53,081 nucleotides of DNA from an uncultured bacterium (GTDB lineage Bacteria; Verrucomicrobiota; Lentisphaeria; Victivallales; Victivallaceae), in NCBI GenBank assembly GCA_900551245.1, contig URVC01000027.1, positions 1-53,081 of the forward strand. Reading direction: 5' to 3'. A program made the position numbers and the translations under genes. How positions within the stretch are numbered: the stretch's first letter is position 1; each line of letters begins with the position of its first letter. The notes under the pieces were generated by a model. It did no database searches. It was not told the DNA's origin and saw only the letters and a list, made by a program, of their open reading frames with translations. This document shows, piece by piece, positions 8,173-16,812 of this stretch.

Positions 8173-9072
8173 GTGACACTCACCGCCTTCTTTCTCGTGC
8201 TTGCCTCGGCAATTCTCCATGCCGGGTGGAACATCCTGAGCAAACGAAGCAATCCGTCGGCGGCGTTCTATCTGCTCTCCTCTTCGACGGCGGCGGTGGT
8301 CTGCCTCTGCTGTGCCGGAGGATTCCGAATCGACTTCACGCTCCTGCCGCTGAAATTTTCCCTGCTGCTGACGGTCAGCATTCTCTTTGAGGCGCTCTAT
8401 CTGATCGGTCTGGCCCATGCGTACCGGAGCTGCGATATTTCGATCGCCTATCCGATGGGGCGGGCGATGCCGGTCCTGCTGGTCGCCGCAGTCACCCTGC
8501 TGCTGGGGCTCGGCACCACGCCGGGAAAAATCGCGCTGACCGGCATGGGCATTCTCTTTCTCGGCTGCCTGCTGCTGCCGCAGAAACAATTTCGCGACCT
8601 CCGTCCATCGGTCTACTGCAACCAGGCCATCGTATTCATCCTGCTGATCGCCGCAGGAACCACCGGCTACACGGTCTGTGACAGCGTCGCGATGGAGATT
8701 CTGCACTCGTATGCGGGACGGACCGACTGGCAACTCACCTTCTCTTATCTGTTCTGTATTGAATCGGGCATTGTTCTCGCGCTCTCCGGGTTTGTCCTGC
8801 TGCATCCGGCGGAACGGGAGGAGTTCAAACGGCTGTTTCTGCAGACTCCCGCACCGATGTTCACCGGAATTGCTTCCACCACCGCTTACGCGCTGATTCT
8901 GGCCGCGATGCAGTTTGTCACCAGCGTCACCTATATTCAAGCCTTCCGCCAGCTGAGTCTGCCGATCGGCGTATTTGCCGGGGTGTTCCTGCTTCATGAA
9001 CGCTGCCCGCTGCCGAAAATAGTCGGGACGGCATTGATTGTCGCCGGACTGTTTCTGGTGGCATTCGGCTGA
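8173..9072 (+). CDS. EamA/DMT-family transporter
   Basis: A 299-residue membrane protein with about ten hydrophobic helices and the two-repeat plan of the drug/metabolite transporter superfamily (first half AILHAGWNILSKRS; second half ends GTALIVAGLFLVAF). The family moves small metabolites such as amino acids or nucleosides across the inner membrane; the substrate here is unknown. The start is GTG at 8173, 8 bp after aggagg (8159-8164). It diverges from the TrmB-like regulator and has a candidate operator just upstream, so its expression is probably controlled by that protein. Confidence 0.85.
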   Translation: MTLTAFFLVLASAILHAGWNILSKRSNPSAAFYLLSSSTAAVVCLCCAGGFRIDFTLLPLKFSLLLTVSILFEALYLIGLAHAYRSCDISIAYPMGRAMPVLLVAAVTLLLGLGTTPGKIALTGMGILFLGCLLLPQKQFRDLRPSVYCNQAIVFILLIAAGTTGYTVCDSVAMEILHSYAGRTDWQLTFSYLFCIESGIVLALSGFVLLHPAEREEFKRLFLQTPAPMFTGIASTTAYALILAAMQFVTSVTYIQAFRQLSLPIGVFAGVFLLHERCPLPKIVGTALIVAGLFLVAFG

Positions 9073-9073
9073 T

Positions 9074-9099
9074 TTCCCCGCGTTTGACCGGGAATTTTT
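9074..9099 (+). terminator. probable terminator after the EamA-type gene
   Basis: A short stem, ttccc with gggaa (9074-9078 and 9090-9094), is followed directly by five T residues. It comes 2 bp after the transporter stop codon. The stem is short, so confidence is moderate. Confidence 0.45.
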
Positions 9100-9129
9100 C
9101 CTAAAATGCAAATATTTACGATCCAGCGC

Positions 9130-9207
9130 TTGAAAAAAGAAAAAAGTGGATTATGTTAAAGATTCGTTGATCATCGATTGTAAGAAAACTGTATCATAAC
9201 TTAATAT
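9130..9207 (+). promoter_or_regulatory. AT-rich promoter region of rpmA
   Basis: Two candidate promoters lie in an AT-rich tract before rpmA: ttgaaa (9130-9135) with tatgtt (9152-9157) at 16 bp, and ttgtaa (9178-9183) with taatat (9202-9207) at 18 bp. The second would give a leader of only about 10 bases. The rpmA start codon lacks a clear Shine-Dalgarno sequence. Confidence 0.4.
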
Positions 9208-9225
9208 AACCCGGGATTCCGAATC

Positions 9226-9480
9226 ATGGCACACAAAAAAGGACAATCCAGCAGCCGCAACGGCCGCGACAGCAAACCGAAATTTCTTGGTATCAAAGCG
9301 TTCGGCGGCGAGGAAGTGACCGCCGGTTCGATCATCGTCCGGCAGCGCGGCACCCGGTTCCGTCCGGGCAACAACGTCGGCTGCGGCCGCGATTTCACGC
9401 TGTTCGCCCTCTGCGACGGCACGGTCGAGTTCCGCAAGGAACAGCGCAAGGTCAGCGTCGTCCCCTGCTCCGCCGAGTAA
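9226..9480 (+). CDS. rpmA: 50S ribosomal protein L27
   Basis: An 84-residue protein starting MAHKKGQSSSRNGRDS, with FLGIKAFGGE and RQRGTRFRPGNNVGCGRD, typical of bacterial L27, whose N-terminal arm reaches the peptidyl-transferase centre. In most bacteria rpmA follows rplU (L21) and precedes obgE. Here obgE follows as expected, but the gene upstream is a transporter, so rplU must be elsewhere. A terminator separates it from obgE. Confidence 0.97.
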   Translation: MAHKKGQSSSRNGRDSKPKFLGIKAFGGEEVTAGSIIVRQRGTRFRPGNNVGCGRDFTLFALCDGTVEFRKEQRKVSVVPCSAE

Positions 9481-9506
9481 GCGGTTCGCAGAAGCGAAGC
9501 TGCGGC

Positions 9507-9541
9507 AAAAGCCCCGGAAAGCTCTTTCCCGGGGCTTTTTC
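9507..9541 (+). terminator. rho-independent terminator after rpmA
   Basis: A GC-rich hairpin (gccccgg at 9511-9517 pairing with ccggggc at 9529-9535, extended by aaag/cttt with one bulged C) is followed by a T run and preceded by an A run. It lies about 30 bp past the rpmA stop. Confidence 0.85.
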
Positions 9542-9617
9542 GTATCTGTAACTTGTAAAATTCCGCCCCGGCGGTACATTACCTCTGACAATTCAGTGGA
9601 AATCCGGAGGAGAAACC

Positions 9618-10634
9618 ATGTTTGTAGATAAAGCGATCATCACGGTCAAAGCCGGCGACGGCGGCAACGGCTGCTGCAGCTTTCACCGTGAAAAATTTGT
9701 GCCGCGCGGCGGTCCGGACGGCGGCGACGGCGGTGCCGGCGGCAACGTCATCCTCGAGGCGACCAACAGCGAACAGAGCCTCGTCGGACTCATCTACAAC
9801 CGCCACTACCAGGCGCAGAACGGCCCGGGGGGGAAAGGCTCCAACATGCACGGGCACAAGGCGCCGGACGTAATCCTCAAAGTTCCGGTCGGCACCGTGG
9901 TCACCGACCGTGCCACCGGGGAGATTCTCTGCGACATGGAACAGAACGGCAAACAGGTGATCGTCGCGGCCGGCGGCCGGGGCGGCCGGGGCAATCCGCG
10001 CTTCGTCACCCGGACCAACCGGGCGCCGCGCGAGTGGGAGCCGGGCGAACCGGGCGAAGAGCGCGAACTTCTGCTCGAACTCAAGACCATCGCCGACGTC
10101 GGGCTGGTGGGCTACCCCAACGCGGGCAAGTCGACGCTGTTGCGTGCGATATCCGCGGCGCGGCCCAAGGTGGCGCCCTACCCCTTCACCACACTGCATC
10201 CGATGGTCGGCGTGGTGGAGTACCCCGATTATGCGCGGATCACGGTGGCGGACATTCCGGGGCTGATCGACGGCGCGCACGAAAACGTCGGGCTGGGGCA
10301 CGCCTTCCTCAAGCACATTGAGCGGACGGTCGTGCTCGCCTTCGTTCTCGACATGGCCGGGACCGACGGGCGGCTGCCGTGGGAGGATCTGCGTCACCTC
10401 CGCACCGAGCTGGAGCTCTACATGAAGGGACTTTCCCGGCGGCCGGCTCTCATCGTGGCCAACAAGATGGATCTGCCCGGCGCAGCGGAGAATCTCGAAC
10501 TTCTGCGCGCGGAATTCGCCGACGAGACGATTCCGATCGTGCCGGTCTCCGCGGCGGCGGGCGACACCGGCGAGCTCAAGGAGAAGCTGCGCGCGATGGT
10601 CGAGGAGCGCAAAAAATCCCCCTTCGACTTCTGA
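9618..10634 (+). CDS. obgE: Obg-family GTPase (ribosome assembly)
   Basis: A 338-residue GTPase that acts in 50S subunit assembly and stress signalling. Residues 1-160 form the glycine-rich Obg fold (AGDGGNGCCSFHREKFVP, GGPDGGDGG); the G domain follows with P-loop GYPNAGKSTLL, switch region FTTLHPMVG, DIPGLIDGA and NKMD. The variable C-terminal OCT domain seen in Bacillus is absent, as in E. coli-length proteins. The ribosome binding site aatccggaggag precedes the ATG. The gene converges on the GH99-like gene, with 31 bp between the stops and no clear terminator there. Confidence 0.97.
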   Translation: MFVDKAIITVKAGDGGNGCCSFHREKFVPRGGPDGGDGGAGGNVILEATNSEQSLVGLIYNRHYQAQNGPGGKGSNMHGHKAPDVILKVPVGTVVTDRATGEILCDMEQNGKQVIVAAGGRGGRGNPRFVTRTNRAPREWEPGEPGEERELLLELKTIADVGLVGYPNAGKSTLLRAISAARPKVAPYPFTTLHPMVGVVEYPDYARITVADIPGLIDGAHENVGLGHAFLKHIERTVVLAFVLDMAGTDGRLPWEDLRHLRTELELYMKGLSRRPALIVANKMDLPGAAENLELLRAEFADETIPIVPVSAAAGDTGELKEKLRAMVEERKKSPFDF

Positions 10635-10665
10635 AGAGGAAGGGGGCCGTCGAACACCGCGTCCG

Positions 10666-11790
10666 TCAGCGCGGGAAGGTCCGCTTGACCGCCTCGAGGT
10701 AGCCGTATCCGTAACGGGCCTCGGGTTCGAGCATGCTCCCTTCGGTCCACTCGTTCCAGCAGTTGATGTTGAAGGTCCGGACCGGACTGTTTTCCAGACG
10801 GCGCCGGACCTCCCGGAGGGCGGCTTCGAAGTTGGCGGGGGTGTTGTCCCCCATCAGATTGCCGTAAGGATAGCCGACCGGCTCCCACACTTCGCTCATG
10901 ATGGTACGGGGGGAGGAGTCCCAGCCGACGGTGACGTTGGGGAAATAGGGCAGATCGTACTCCTCGAGCACGCTATCCCAGAACTCCAGATAGCGCTCGA
11001 AGACCGACCGGTAGGGGGTCTCGCGCTGTTCCAGACCGACGTGGTGAACCCAGACGTAACTGGTGGCGGAGTCAAACCCGAGCTGCCGCACCAGTTCGGG
11101 CAGCTGAATGAGCTTCTCCTCGCCGGGCAGGATCGGCCGCCCCCAGATCACCGCGTTGAGGTGCACGTCGGGGAAGCCGGCGGCGCGGACCATCGCACGC
11201 AGTTCGTCGAGCATCGCCCTCGTCTCCCGCACCCCGCCGAAACTGCGCAGCAGCGAACCGAGGTCGTAGATCGAGAAGACCGGCGCGCCATCGATGCAGT
11301 AGTAGGAGGGGTGGGAGAAGAACCGGTCGATGAGATGGGCGCCGAGCCGGCGGAAGGTCTCCTGCGTCACCGTGCCGGGATAGAGCAGTTTGCGGTTGGA
11401 GCGGCTGCACGGATGGATGTCCATCCAGTTGTGATTGGCCCACATCAGGCAGAACTTGATCCGGTCGACGTTCCGCGCCGGGAGAAATCCCTGATTGAGG
11501 CAGTTCTCCAGAAAGGTTCCGTCGTCGTAATAGTAGTAGTCGAAGATGAAGTAGTCGATGCCGTGGTCGGCGGCGGCGGCGATCTTCCGCTCCATGACCT
11601 CCGGGAGCGATTCATCGACATATCCCCACAGCGGCCGGAGCGGCTGATGGTGCCCCTCAAAGCGGGGAAGCGCCTGCTTCACCAGCTCCCACTCGCTCCA
11701 GCCGGGGCCGTGCACCTGGGCGTTCCGCCCGTCGTTGCAGTGGTAGTTCGGGAAATAGTAGCATCCGACATCGATACGTTTCTGCTGCAT
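10666..11790 (-). CDS. GH99-like / WbsX-family glycan enzyme
   Basis: A 374-residue protein opening with VGCYYFPNYH and GPGWSEWELVK and ending with WNEWTEGSMLEPEARYGYGYLEA, the hallmark blocks of the WbsX family, related in fold to GH99 endo-alpha-mannosidases. Members are found as surface-polysaccharide enzymes and, in gut and PVC bacteria, as glycan-degrading enzymes. I choose ATG 11790, preceded by cggagg, over the frame opening at 11871. No signal peptide is evident, so it is probably cytoplasmic. The AraC regulator lies directly upstream and the intervening promoter looks activator-dependent. Substrate unknown. Confidence 0.82.
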   Translation of the reverse strand: MQQKRIDVGCYYFPNYHCNDGRNAQVHGPGWSEWELVKQALPRFEGHHQPLRPLWGYVDESLPEVMERKIAAAADHGIDYFIFDYYYYDDGTFLENCLNQGFLPARNVDRIKFCLMWANHNWMDIHPCSRSNRKLLYPGTVTQETFRRLGAHLIDRFFSHPSYYCIDGAPVFSIYDLGSLLRSFGGVRETRAMLDELRAMVRAAGFPDVHLNAVIWGRPILPGEEKLIQLPELVRQLGFDSATSYVWVHHVGLEQRETPYRSVFERYLEFWDSVLEEYDLPYFPNVTVGWDSSPRTIMSEVWEPVGYPYGNLMGDNTPANFEAALREVRRRLENSPVRTFNINCWNEWTEGSMLEPEARYGYGYLEAVKRTFPR

Positions 11791-11817
11791 GGAAAAACCT
11801 CCGTTCCGTTTCCCGCT

Positions 11818-11823
11818 ATTATA
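11818..11823 (-). promoter_or_regulatory. extended -10 promoter of the GH99-like gene
   Basis: On the minus strand tggtataat carries a perfect -10 (tataat, 11818-11823) with a TG extension, but no recognisable -35 at 16-18 bp. This suits a promoter that needs an activator; the gene just upstream encodes an AraC-type regulator. Confidence 0.55.
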
Positions 11824-11875
11824 CCACGAAATCGGGAAAGGAGGTATAACCGGATTACTTTTTTTTATCACGATC

Positions 11876-12832
11876 TTACGAATTCGACTCCTCTGCCGCT
11901 CCGGGCGGACAACGCGGCGGAGTTTCCCACTCCCTCCCGCGTTCGGCGTAGCGGCGCGGCGTCATCTTCTCGTGGCGGCGGAAGAGCCGCGTAAGGTAAC
12001 TCGCATCGCAGAATCCGGTGCGCTGCGCAATCTCCGAAACGGTGAAATCGCTGTTGCGCAGCAGCTGTTTGGCCTTCTCCAGCCGGAGGCGGATCAGGTA
12101 CTCCCACGGCGTCATGCCGGTTGCGGCGTGGAACGAACTGCAGAAGTAGGTGGGGCTGAGCCGGGCGCATTCGGCGAGCCGGGCAAGTTCAATCCGCCGG
12201 GCGAAATGCTGTTCCATATAGACGATCGCCCGGGAGACGCCGTCGCGCGTCTCGGTCTCCTCGACGATGGAGGCGGGGGCGGCCTCCCCGCTCCGCCCGG
12301 CCAGCAGCAGAAAGCCGGTCAGCAGCGAACGGACCGCCAGTTCCATTGCGACCGGAGCATGCCACATCTCATCGTTGATGCGGTCGAGCAGGGCGGCCGC
12401 CTCCGCCTGCCGCGCCGGATTCAGGTGGATCGACTCTCCGCGAAGGAGCCGCTTCATCCCCGCGAGTTCCGCAAGTTCCGGCCAGCTCCCGCCGAGAAAC
12501 TCCGGCTGAAACAGGATGTTGCAGAGGGTGAACGCCTCCCCCTCCGAATAGCAGTGGCGGTCGCCGGGAGCGAGACCGATCAGGTCGCCTGCCATCAGTT
12601 CACAGCCGCGCCGGACACCGGCGGCGGAACAGAATTCGTACCGGGCGGAACCGCTGGTCACCAGCGCAAGTTCCATGAAATCGTGAACGTGCATCACCGT
12701 CCCGGCATGCCCCGCGCGGAACACCCGCACCGGCACCGCCGGATTGCGGAAGTACTTCCGCGCCGCGTAGAACTCCTCACAGCCGAACACCGGCGGGTTC
12801 CACTGGATTTTCAGGCGGGTTCTCTCCGGCAT
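11876..12832 (-). CDS. AraC-family transcriptional regulator
   Basis: A 318-residue protein. The N-terminal half is a cupin-like ligand domain (VMHVHDFMELALVTSGSARYEF, then LMAGDLIGLAPGDRHCY); the C-terminal half has two helix-turn-helix motifs (about 215-310: LARLAECARLSPTYFCSSFHAATGMTPWEYLIRLRLEKA and SEIAQRTGFCDASYLTRLFRRH). Such proteins usually sense a sugar and activate a neighbouring catabolic gene. The start at 12832 has ggagaggag before it. The GH99-like gene follows 85 bp downstream on the same strand and is the likely target. The helicase gene upstream is probably unrelated. Confidence 0.93.
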   Translation of the reverse strand: MPERTRLKIQWNPPVFGCEEFYAARKYFRNPAVPVRVFRAGHAGTVMHVHDFMELALVTSGSARYEFCSAAGVRRGCELMAGDLIGLAPGDRHCYSEGEAFTLCNILFQPEFLGGSWPELAELAGMKRLLRGESIHLNPARQAEAAALLDRINDEMWHAPVAMELAVRSLLTGFLLLAGRSGEAAPASIVEETETRDGVSRAIVYMEQHFARRIELARLAECARLSPTYFCSSFHAATGMTPWEYLIRLRLEKAKQLLRNSDFTVSEIAQRTGFCDASYLTRLFRRHEKMTPRRYAERGREWETPPRCPPGAAEESNS

Positions 12833-12870
12833 GAGCTCCTCTCCTTCTTTGCCGCCGGGATGGAGGCGGA

Positions 12871-14907
12871 CTACTTCTCGTGAAGAATCCGGAAAATGTT
12901 CGCGAACGCCGCGCGCACCGCGTCGTCGCTCGCGGGCTTCACCAGCTCATCCGGCGCCGGGTGCTCCGCCAGATCCTCGGTCAGGCAGGCGAGGAAGGGC
13001 GAGGGCAGCGCCGGTTTCGAGATGCCGCGCTGCATCCGCTCCTTCGCCCGCAGGAGATAGAGCTGTCGCCGGGCGCGGGTGATCGCCACGTAGAAGAGCC
13101 GGAGCTCCTCGTCGGCCGCCCCCTCCTCCAGCGCCCGCTCGTGCGGGAAGATGTTCCGCTCCATCGCGATGACGAACACCACCGGGAACTCCAGCCCCTT
13201 CGAGGCGTGGACCGTCGTGAGCGTCACCGCGTCGGCGTCGGGCGAGTCCTCCTCGACCCGGTCGTTCTCTTCGAGCAGTGCCAGATTCTCCAGATAGGCG
13301 AGCAAGGTCGCCGGTTCCGCCTGCCGGGTCTCGTACTGCGCGATCGCGTTGATGAATTCGTCGAGGTTCTCGCGCCGCTTCATCGCGTCCTTGAGATCCT
13401 TATAGATGCGCTGCAACCCATCGGTGTAGCCGATCTCCCGGAGATAGGCGGTGATCTTTCCGGCAAGGTTGCCGGGCTCTTCAAACTCCTTGCGGTACTT
13501 CCCGCAGACGGCGGCGAACTCCGCCGCCGCCTCCGCCGCCTTCGGCGTGAGCTCCTTCCGGAACTCCTCCTCGCCGAGCAGTTCGAACATCGCCCGATGC
13601 TTCGTCTTGCGATGGAGTTTCAATGCGTCGACCGCCTTCTGCGCCAGTCCGCGCGGCGGCGTGCCGAGAATCCGCAGAAGACTCTGGTCATCGCGCGGAT
13701 TGACCAGCAGTTTGAGGTAGGCGACTGCATCCTTGATTTCGCGCCGCTTGAAGAACTCCTGCCCGCCGACCAGCCGGTAGGGGACCCCCTGGCGCCGCAG
13801 CGTCTGTTCGAGCTGGCGCGACAGATGGTTCGACCGGTAGAGGATCGCGAAGTCGCGGTAGTTGAGCTCCGGCTGCTGCTCCTTGAGCTGCTGGATCATG
13901 TTGCCGATGAACTCCGCCTCGGCCTCGCCGTTCTCCAGCGTGACCACCCGCACCGGTTCGCCCTCGCCGAGGTCGCTCCAGAGCCGTTTTTCGTGCCGCT
14001 TCTCGTTCAGCCCGATCACGGCGTTGGCGGCGTTGAGAATCCGCGCGGTCGAGCGGTAGTTCTGCTCGAGTTTGACCACCTTCGCCCCCGGGAACTGCTC
14101 GGGGAAGCCGAGGATGTTGCTGATGTCCGCCCCGCGCCAGGAGTAGATGCTCTGGTCGTCGTCGCCGACCACGCAGAGGTTGCGGCGGTCGCCGGCGAGC
14201 TGTTTGACGATGGTGAACTGGGCCGCATTGGTATCCTGATACTCGTCGATCAGGAGATAGCGGTAGTGATCGCGGTAACGCTCGAGCACGTCGGGGTGTT
14301 CGGTGAAGAGCCGGTAGACCAGCATGAGCATGTCGTCGAAGTCGAGGGAGTTCTGCATTTCGAGCAGCAGCTGGTACTCCTCGTAGATCTGGGCGGCGAC
14401 CGATTCGAAGGTGGTGTCGGCGCTCCGCCGGGCCTCCTCCGGCTGGATCAGCCGGTTCTTCCAGCCGCTGATCATCGTCTGAACCGTCGAAAGCGGGAAC
14501 TCCCCCTGCGCACAGCCGAGGGCGCCGGCCGCCTGCTTGAGCAGTCCCTGCTGGTCGGAGTCGTCAGCGATGGTGAAGGCGGGCAGATAGCCGAGTTTCG
14601 CAATCTCCCGCCGGAGGATGCGGATGCAGAACGAGTGGAAGGTGCCGAGCGTCACCCGGCGGGCGACGGCGGCATCGACCAGCGACGCGAGCCGTTCGCG
14701 CATCTCGCGCGCCGCCTTGTTGGTGAAGGTCATGCCGAGGATCTGCTCCGGCGGAATTCCGGAGCGGAGCATGTAGGCGATGCGATAGGTGATGACGCGG
14801 GTCTTGCCGGTTCCGGCGCCGGCGAGCACCAGCACCGGGCCGTCGATGGTGCCGGCGGCAGCGGCCTGTTCCGGATTGAGACAGGAGAGAATCGGATCTT
14901 TGGACAT
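12871..14907 (-). CDS. UvrD/PcrA-type 3'-5' DNA helicase
   Basis: A 678-residue superfamily 1 helicase used in DNA repair and replication restart. Motifs in order: Q motif LNPEQ, Walker A LAGAGTGKT, Ia MTFTNKAAREM, II DEYQDTN, III VVGDDDQSIYSWRGADI, IV EQNYRST, V TVHASKGLEFPVVFV and VI LFYVAITRARRQLYLL. The length and motifs are closest to PcrA/UvrD. I start it at 14907, which follows aggaggag by about ten bases; an in-frame ATG at 14931 overlaps the mlaD-like stop but lacks its own binding site. Confidence 0.93.
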   Translation of the reverse strand: MSKDPILSCLNPEQAAAAGTIDGPVLVLAGAGTGKTRVITYRIAYMLRSGIPPEQILGMTFTNKAAREMRERLASLVDAAVARRVTLGTFHSFCIRILRREIAKLGYLPAFTIADDSDQQGLLKQAAGALGCAQGEFPLSTVQTMISGWKNRLIQPEEARRSADTTFESVAAQIYEEYQLLLEMQNSLDFDDMLMLVYRLFTEHPDVLERYRDHYRYLLIDEYQDTNAAQFTIVKQLAGDRRNLCVVGDDDQSIYSWRGADISNILGFPEQFPGAKVVKLEQNYRSTARILNAANAVIGLNEKRHEKRLWSDLGEGEPVRVVTLENGEAEAEFIGNMIQQLKEQQPELNYRDFAILYRSNHLSRQLEQTLRRQGVPYRLVGGQEFFKRREIKDAVAYLKLLVNPRDDQSLLRILGTPPRGLAQKAVDALKLHRKTKHRAMFELLGEEEFRKELTPKAAEAAAEFAAVCGKYRKEFEEPGNLAGKITAYLREIGYTDGLQRIYKDLKDAMKRRENLDEFINAIAQYETRQAEPATLLAYLENLALLEENDRVEEDSPDADAVTLTTVHASKGLEFPVVFVIAMERNIFPHERALEEGAADEELRLFYVAITRARRQLYLLRAKERMQRGISKPALPSPFLACLTEDLAEHPAPDELVKPASDDAVRAAFANIFRILHEK

Positions 14908-14927
14908 TTTGGCAACTCTCCTCCTGC

Positions 14928-15950
14928 TCATTCCGGCTGGACCGGCGTCTCCTGCCGGCCGCGGATGAACTGATTGGGATCGGCGCTCAGATTTTCCGCC
15001 AGCGTCGAAAGCTGTTTGAGCATGTTGTCCAGCCGGGTGAGGCTCATCTCGAGCCGGAGGCGCACCTCGCCGGCCTGTTCGCCCAGCTCCCGGCTGCCGG
15101 TGCGGGCGTCGGCGATCGCGGCGCGCGCCTCGGTGAGGAAGCCGTCGAAGTTCGCCATCGTCTCCGAAAGGGTCTTGCCGTTCAGCGAGGAACGGAACTC
15201 CTGAATTCCGGCGTCGAGGTTGTCGATCGAGCGGTTGAGCTTCGCCACGTTGCTGTCGGAGAGCACCGTCTGCAGGCGGGAGATGGAGTTTTCAAGATTG
15301 TTGCAGATCGTGTTGATGCTCTTGAGTGTGTTGCGCAGTTCGCTCTGGTTGAGCAGGCCGCTCATGTTGTCGAGCGTTTCGTTGAGCTTGTCGGCGAGCT
15401 GGATGAAGTTGACCTTTTCGAGTTCGTCGAGCATGCGGCTGATGTTCTGAATCGCGTTGCCGATGTGGGAGGGGCGCGACGGAATGTAGCTCACATCCGG
15501 CGGCGGCGTGATGTCCAGATGGGGTGTGGAGGGCTGGCTGGAGTCGTTGATCGAAAGCTCCAGATAGGAGCCGCCCATGATACCGGCGGCGTTGATGAAG
15601 CACATCATGTTCTTGCTGCGCATGAGAGCGGAGGCGTTGAGCGCATCGTATCCGTCGCCGTCGCTGTCCGGTTCCCCGGCCTCGACCGCGGAGGGGAAAA
15701 TTTCGAAGTAGACCGTGATGAAACCGTCGCTCTCGCGCATCGCCATGCCGGTGATTCGGCCGACCGGCATGCCGAGATACTTGACCGGAGAACCGACCGC
15801 GAGCCCCTCCACCGAGGTGTTGAGCACCGTCATCGCCCGGTACTTCGGGGCGAAGATCTGCATGATTCCCGCGGAGAGGAATCCGACGATCAGGAGCGTG
15901 ACTGCGATCAGCAGGAACGCCCCCAGTTTGAATTTATTCGCTTCATTCAT
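14928..15950 (-). CDS. mlaD: MCE-domain protein, MlaD-like
   Basis: A 340-residue protein with one N-terminal membrane helix (about 10-32) and a single MCE domain (about 38-150, with SVEGLAVGSPVKYLGMPVGRI), followed by a long helical region (about 185-330). MCE proteins form hexameric rings in the periplasm that carry phospholipids between the inner membrane and the outer membrane. The domain holds an acidic insert, SDGDGYD, about residues 95-105. It follows the MlaE-like permease after 24 bp. The usual ATPase (MlaF) is not encoded beside it. Confidence 0.88.
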   Translation of the reverse strand: MNEANKFKLGAFLLIAVTLLIVGFLSAGIMQIFAPKYRAMTVLNTSVEGLAVGSPVKYLGMPVGRITGMAMRESDGFITVYFEIFPSAVEAGEPDSDGDGYDALNASALMRSKNMMCFINAAGIMGGSYLELSINDSSQPSTPHLDITPPPDVSYIPSRPSHIGNAIQNISRMLDELEKVNFIQLADKLNETLDNMSGLLNQSELRNTLKSINTICNNLENSISRLQTVLSDSNVAKLNRSIDNLDAGIQEFRSSLNGKTLSETMANFDGFLTEARAAIADARTGSRELGEQAGEVRLRLEMSLTRLDNMLKQLSTLAENLSADPNQFIRGRQETPVQPE

Positions 15951-15974
15951 GGTACAACCGTTTTCTCCGTTACG

Positions 15975-16799
15975 TTAGCTTGCGATGCCGAACAGCGAGG
16001 TGAGCAGGGCGTCCACGACGACGATGAGGAAGATCGCGGTGACCACCGCACTGGTGGCCGCCCGGCCGATTCCCTGCGCATCGCGTTCGGCATAAAGTCC
16101 TTTCATACAGCCCACCGCCGCGACGATGACGCCGAAGACGACGCTCTTGGTCAACCCCTGCATGAGATCGATCGGCTGAATGATTTCAAAGGTTCTGGCG
16201 AAATACTCGGCGACCGAGACATGGAGCATGGAGCAGACGATCGCCATGCCGCCGACGATGCCGCAGACATCCGAGATGATGGTCAGCCCGGGCATGATGA
16301 GGATCATGGCGAGCAGTTTGGGCAGCAGCAGGAAGCGGCCGGTGTCGAAGCCGAGCGTCACCATGGCGTCGATCTCCTCGTCGGCCTTCATCGAGCTCAG
16401 TTCGGCGGCGAATGAGGAGCCGGTCCGGCCGGCGAGGACCACCGCAGTGACCAGCGGGGCAAGTTCGGTGACAATCACGGTGCCGACCAGGTTGACCACG
16501 TAGTTCTCCACCCCGAAGCGGCCGAGCTGGACAATCGCCTGAAACGCGAGAATCACGCCGATCAGAAAACCGAGCAGTGCGATGATCGGCATGGCGTCGC
16601 TCCCGCAGCTGTCCATGTAGTAGGCGACGCTTTTCCACTTGATCCGGCGGGGATGTGCCGCGGCCTGAAGGGCGGCGCGGCCGAGCTCACCGCCGAATCG
16701 GCAGAAGTGGCAGAACTCTTCGACCATGCCGATCGAGGAGTCCGCGATCTGCAGACAGAGCTCCCGGAAGGAGCGCGGGGTTTTCATCTTCATCGCCAT
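15975..16799 (-). CDS. mlaE: MlaE-family ABC transporter permease
   Basis: A 274-residue inner-membrane permease of the MCE lipid transporter, with the family block RTGSSFAAELSSMKADEEIDAM and about five hydrophobic helices in the second half. An amphipathic N-terminal stretch (1-60) precedes the core. It should pair with MlaD downstream and with an MlaF-type ATPase, which must be encoded elsewhere. The start at 16799 has no strong Shine-Dalgarno; ATG codons at 16799, 16793 and 16787 are all possible. A lipoprotein gene ends 13 bp upstream. Confidence 0.92.
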   Translation of the reverse strand: MAMKMKTPRSFRELCLQIADSSIGMVEEFCHFCRFGGELGRAALQAAAHPRRIKWKSVAYYMDSCGSDAMPIIALLGFLIGVILAFQAIVQLGRFGVENYVVNLVGTVIVTELAPLVTAVVLAGRTGSSFAAELSSMKADEEIDAMVTLGFDTGRFLLLPKLLAMILIMPGLTIISDVCGIVGGMAIVCSMLHVSVAEYFARTFEIIQPIDLMQGLTKSVVFGVIVAAVGCMKGLYAERDAQGIGRAATSAVVTAIFLIVVVDALLTSLFGIAS

Positions 16800-16812
16800 C
16801 GGCAGTGCACCG

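Noticed and set aside
12880..14973. 697-residue plus-strand frame opposite the helicase
   Set aside because: Antisense shadow of a gene with all helicase motifs.
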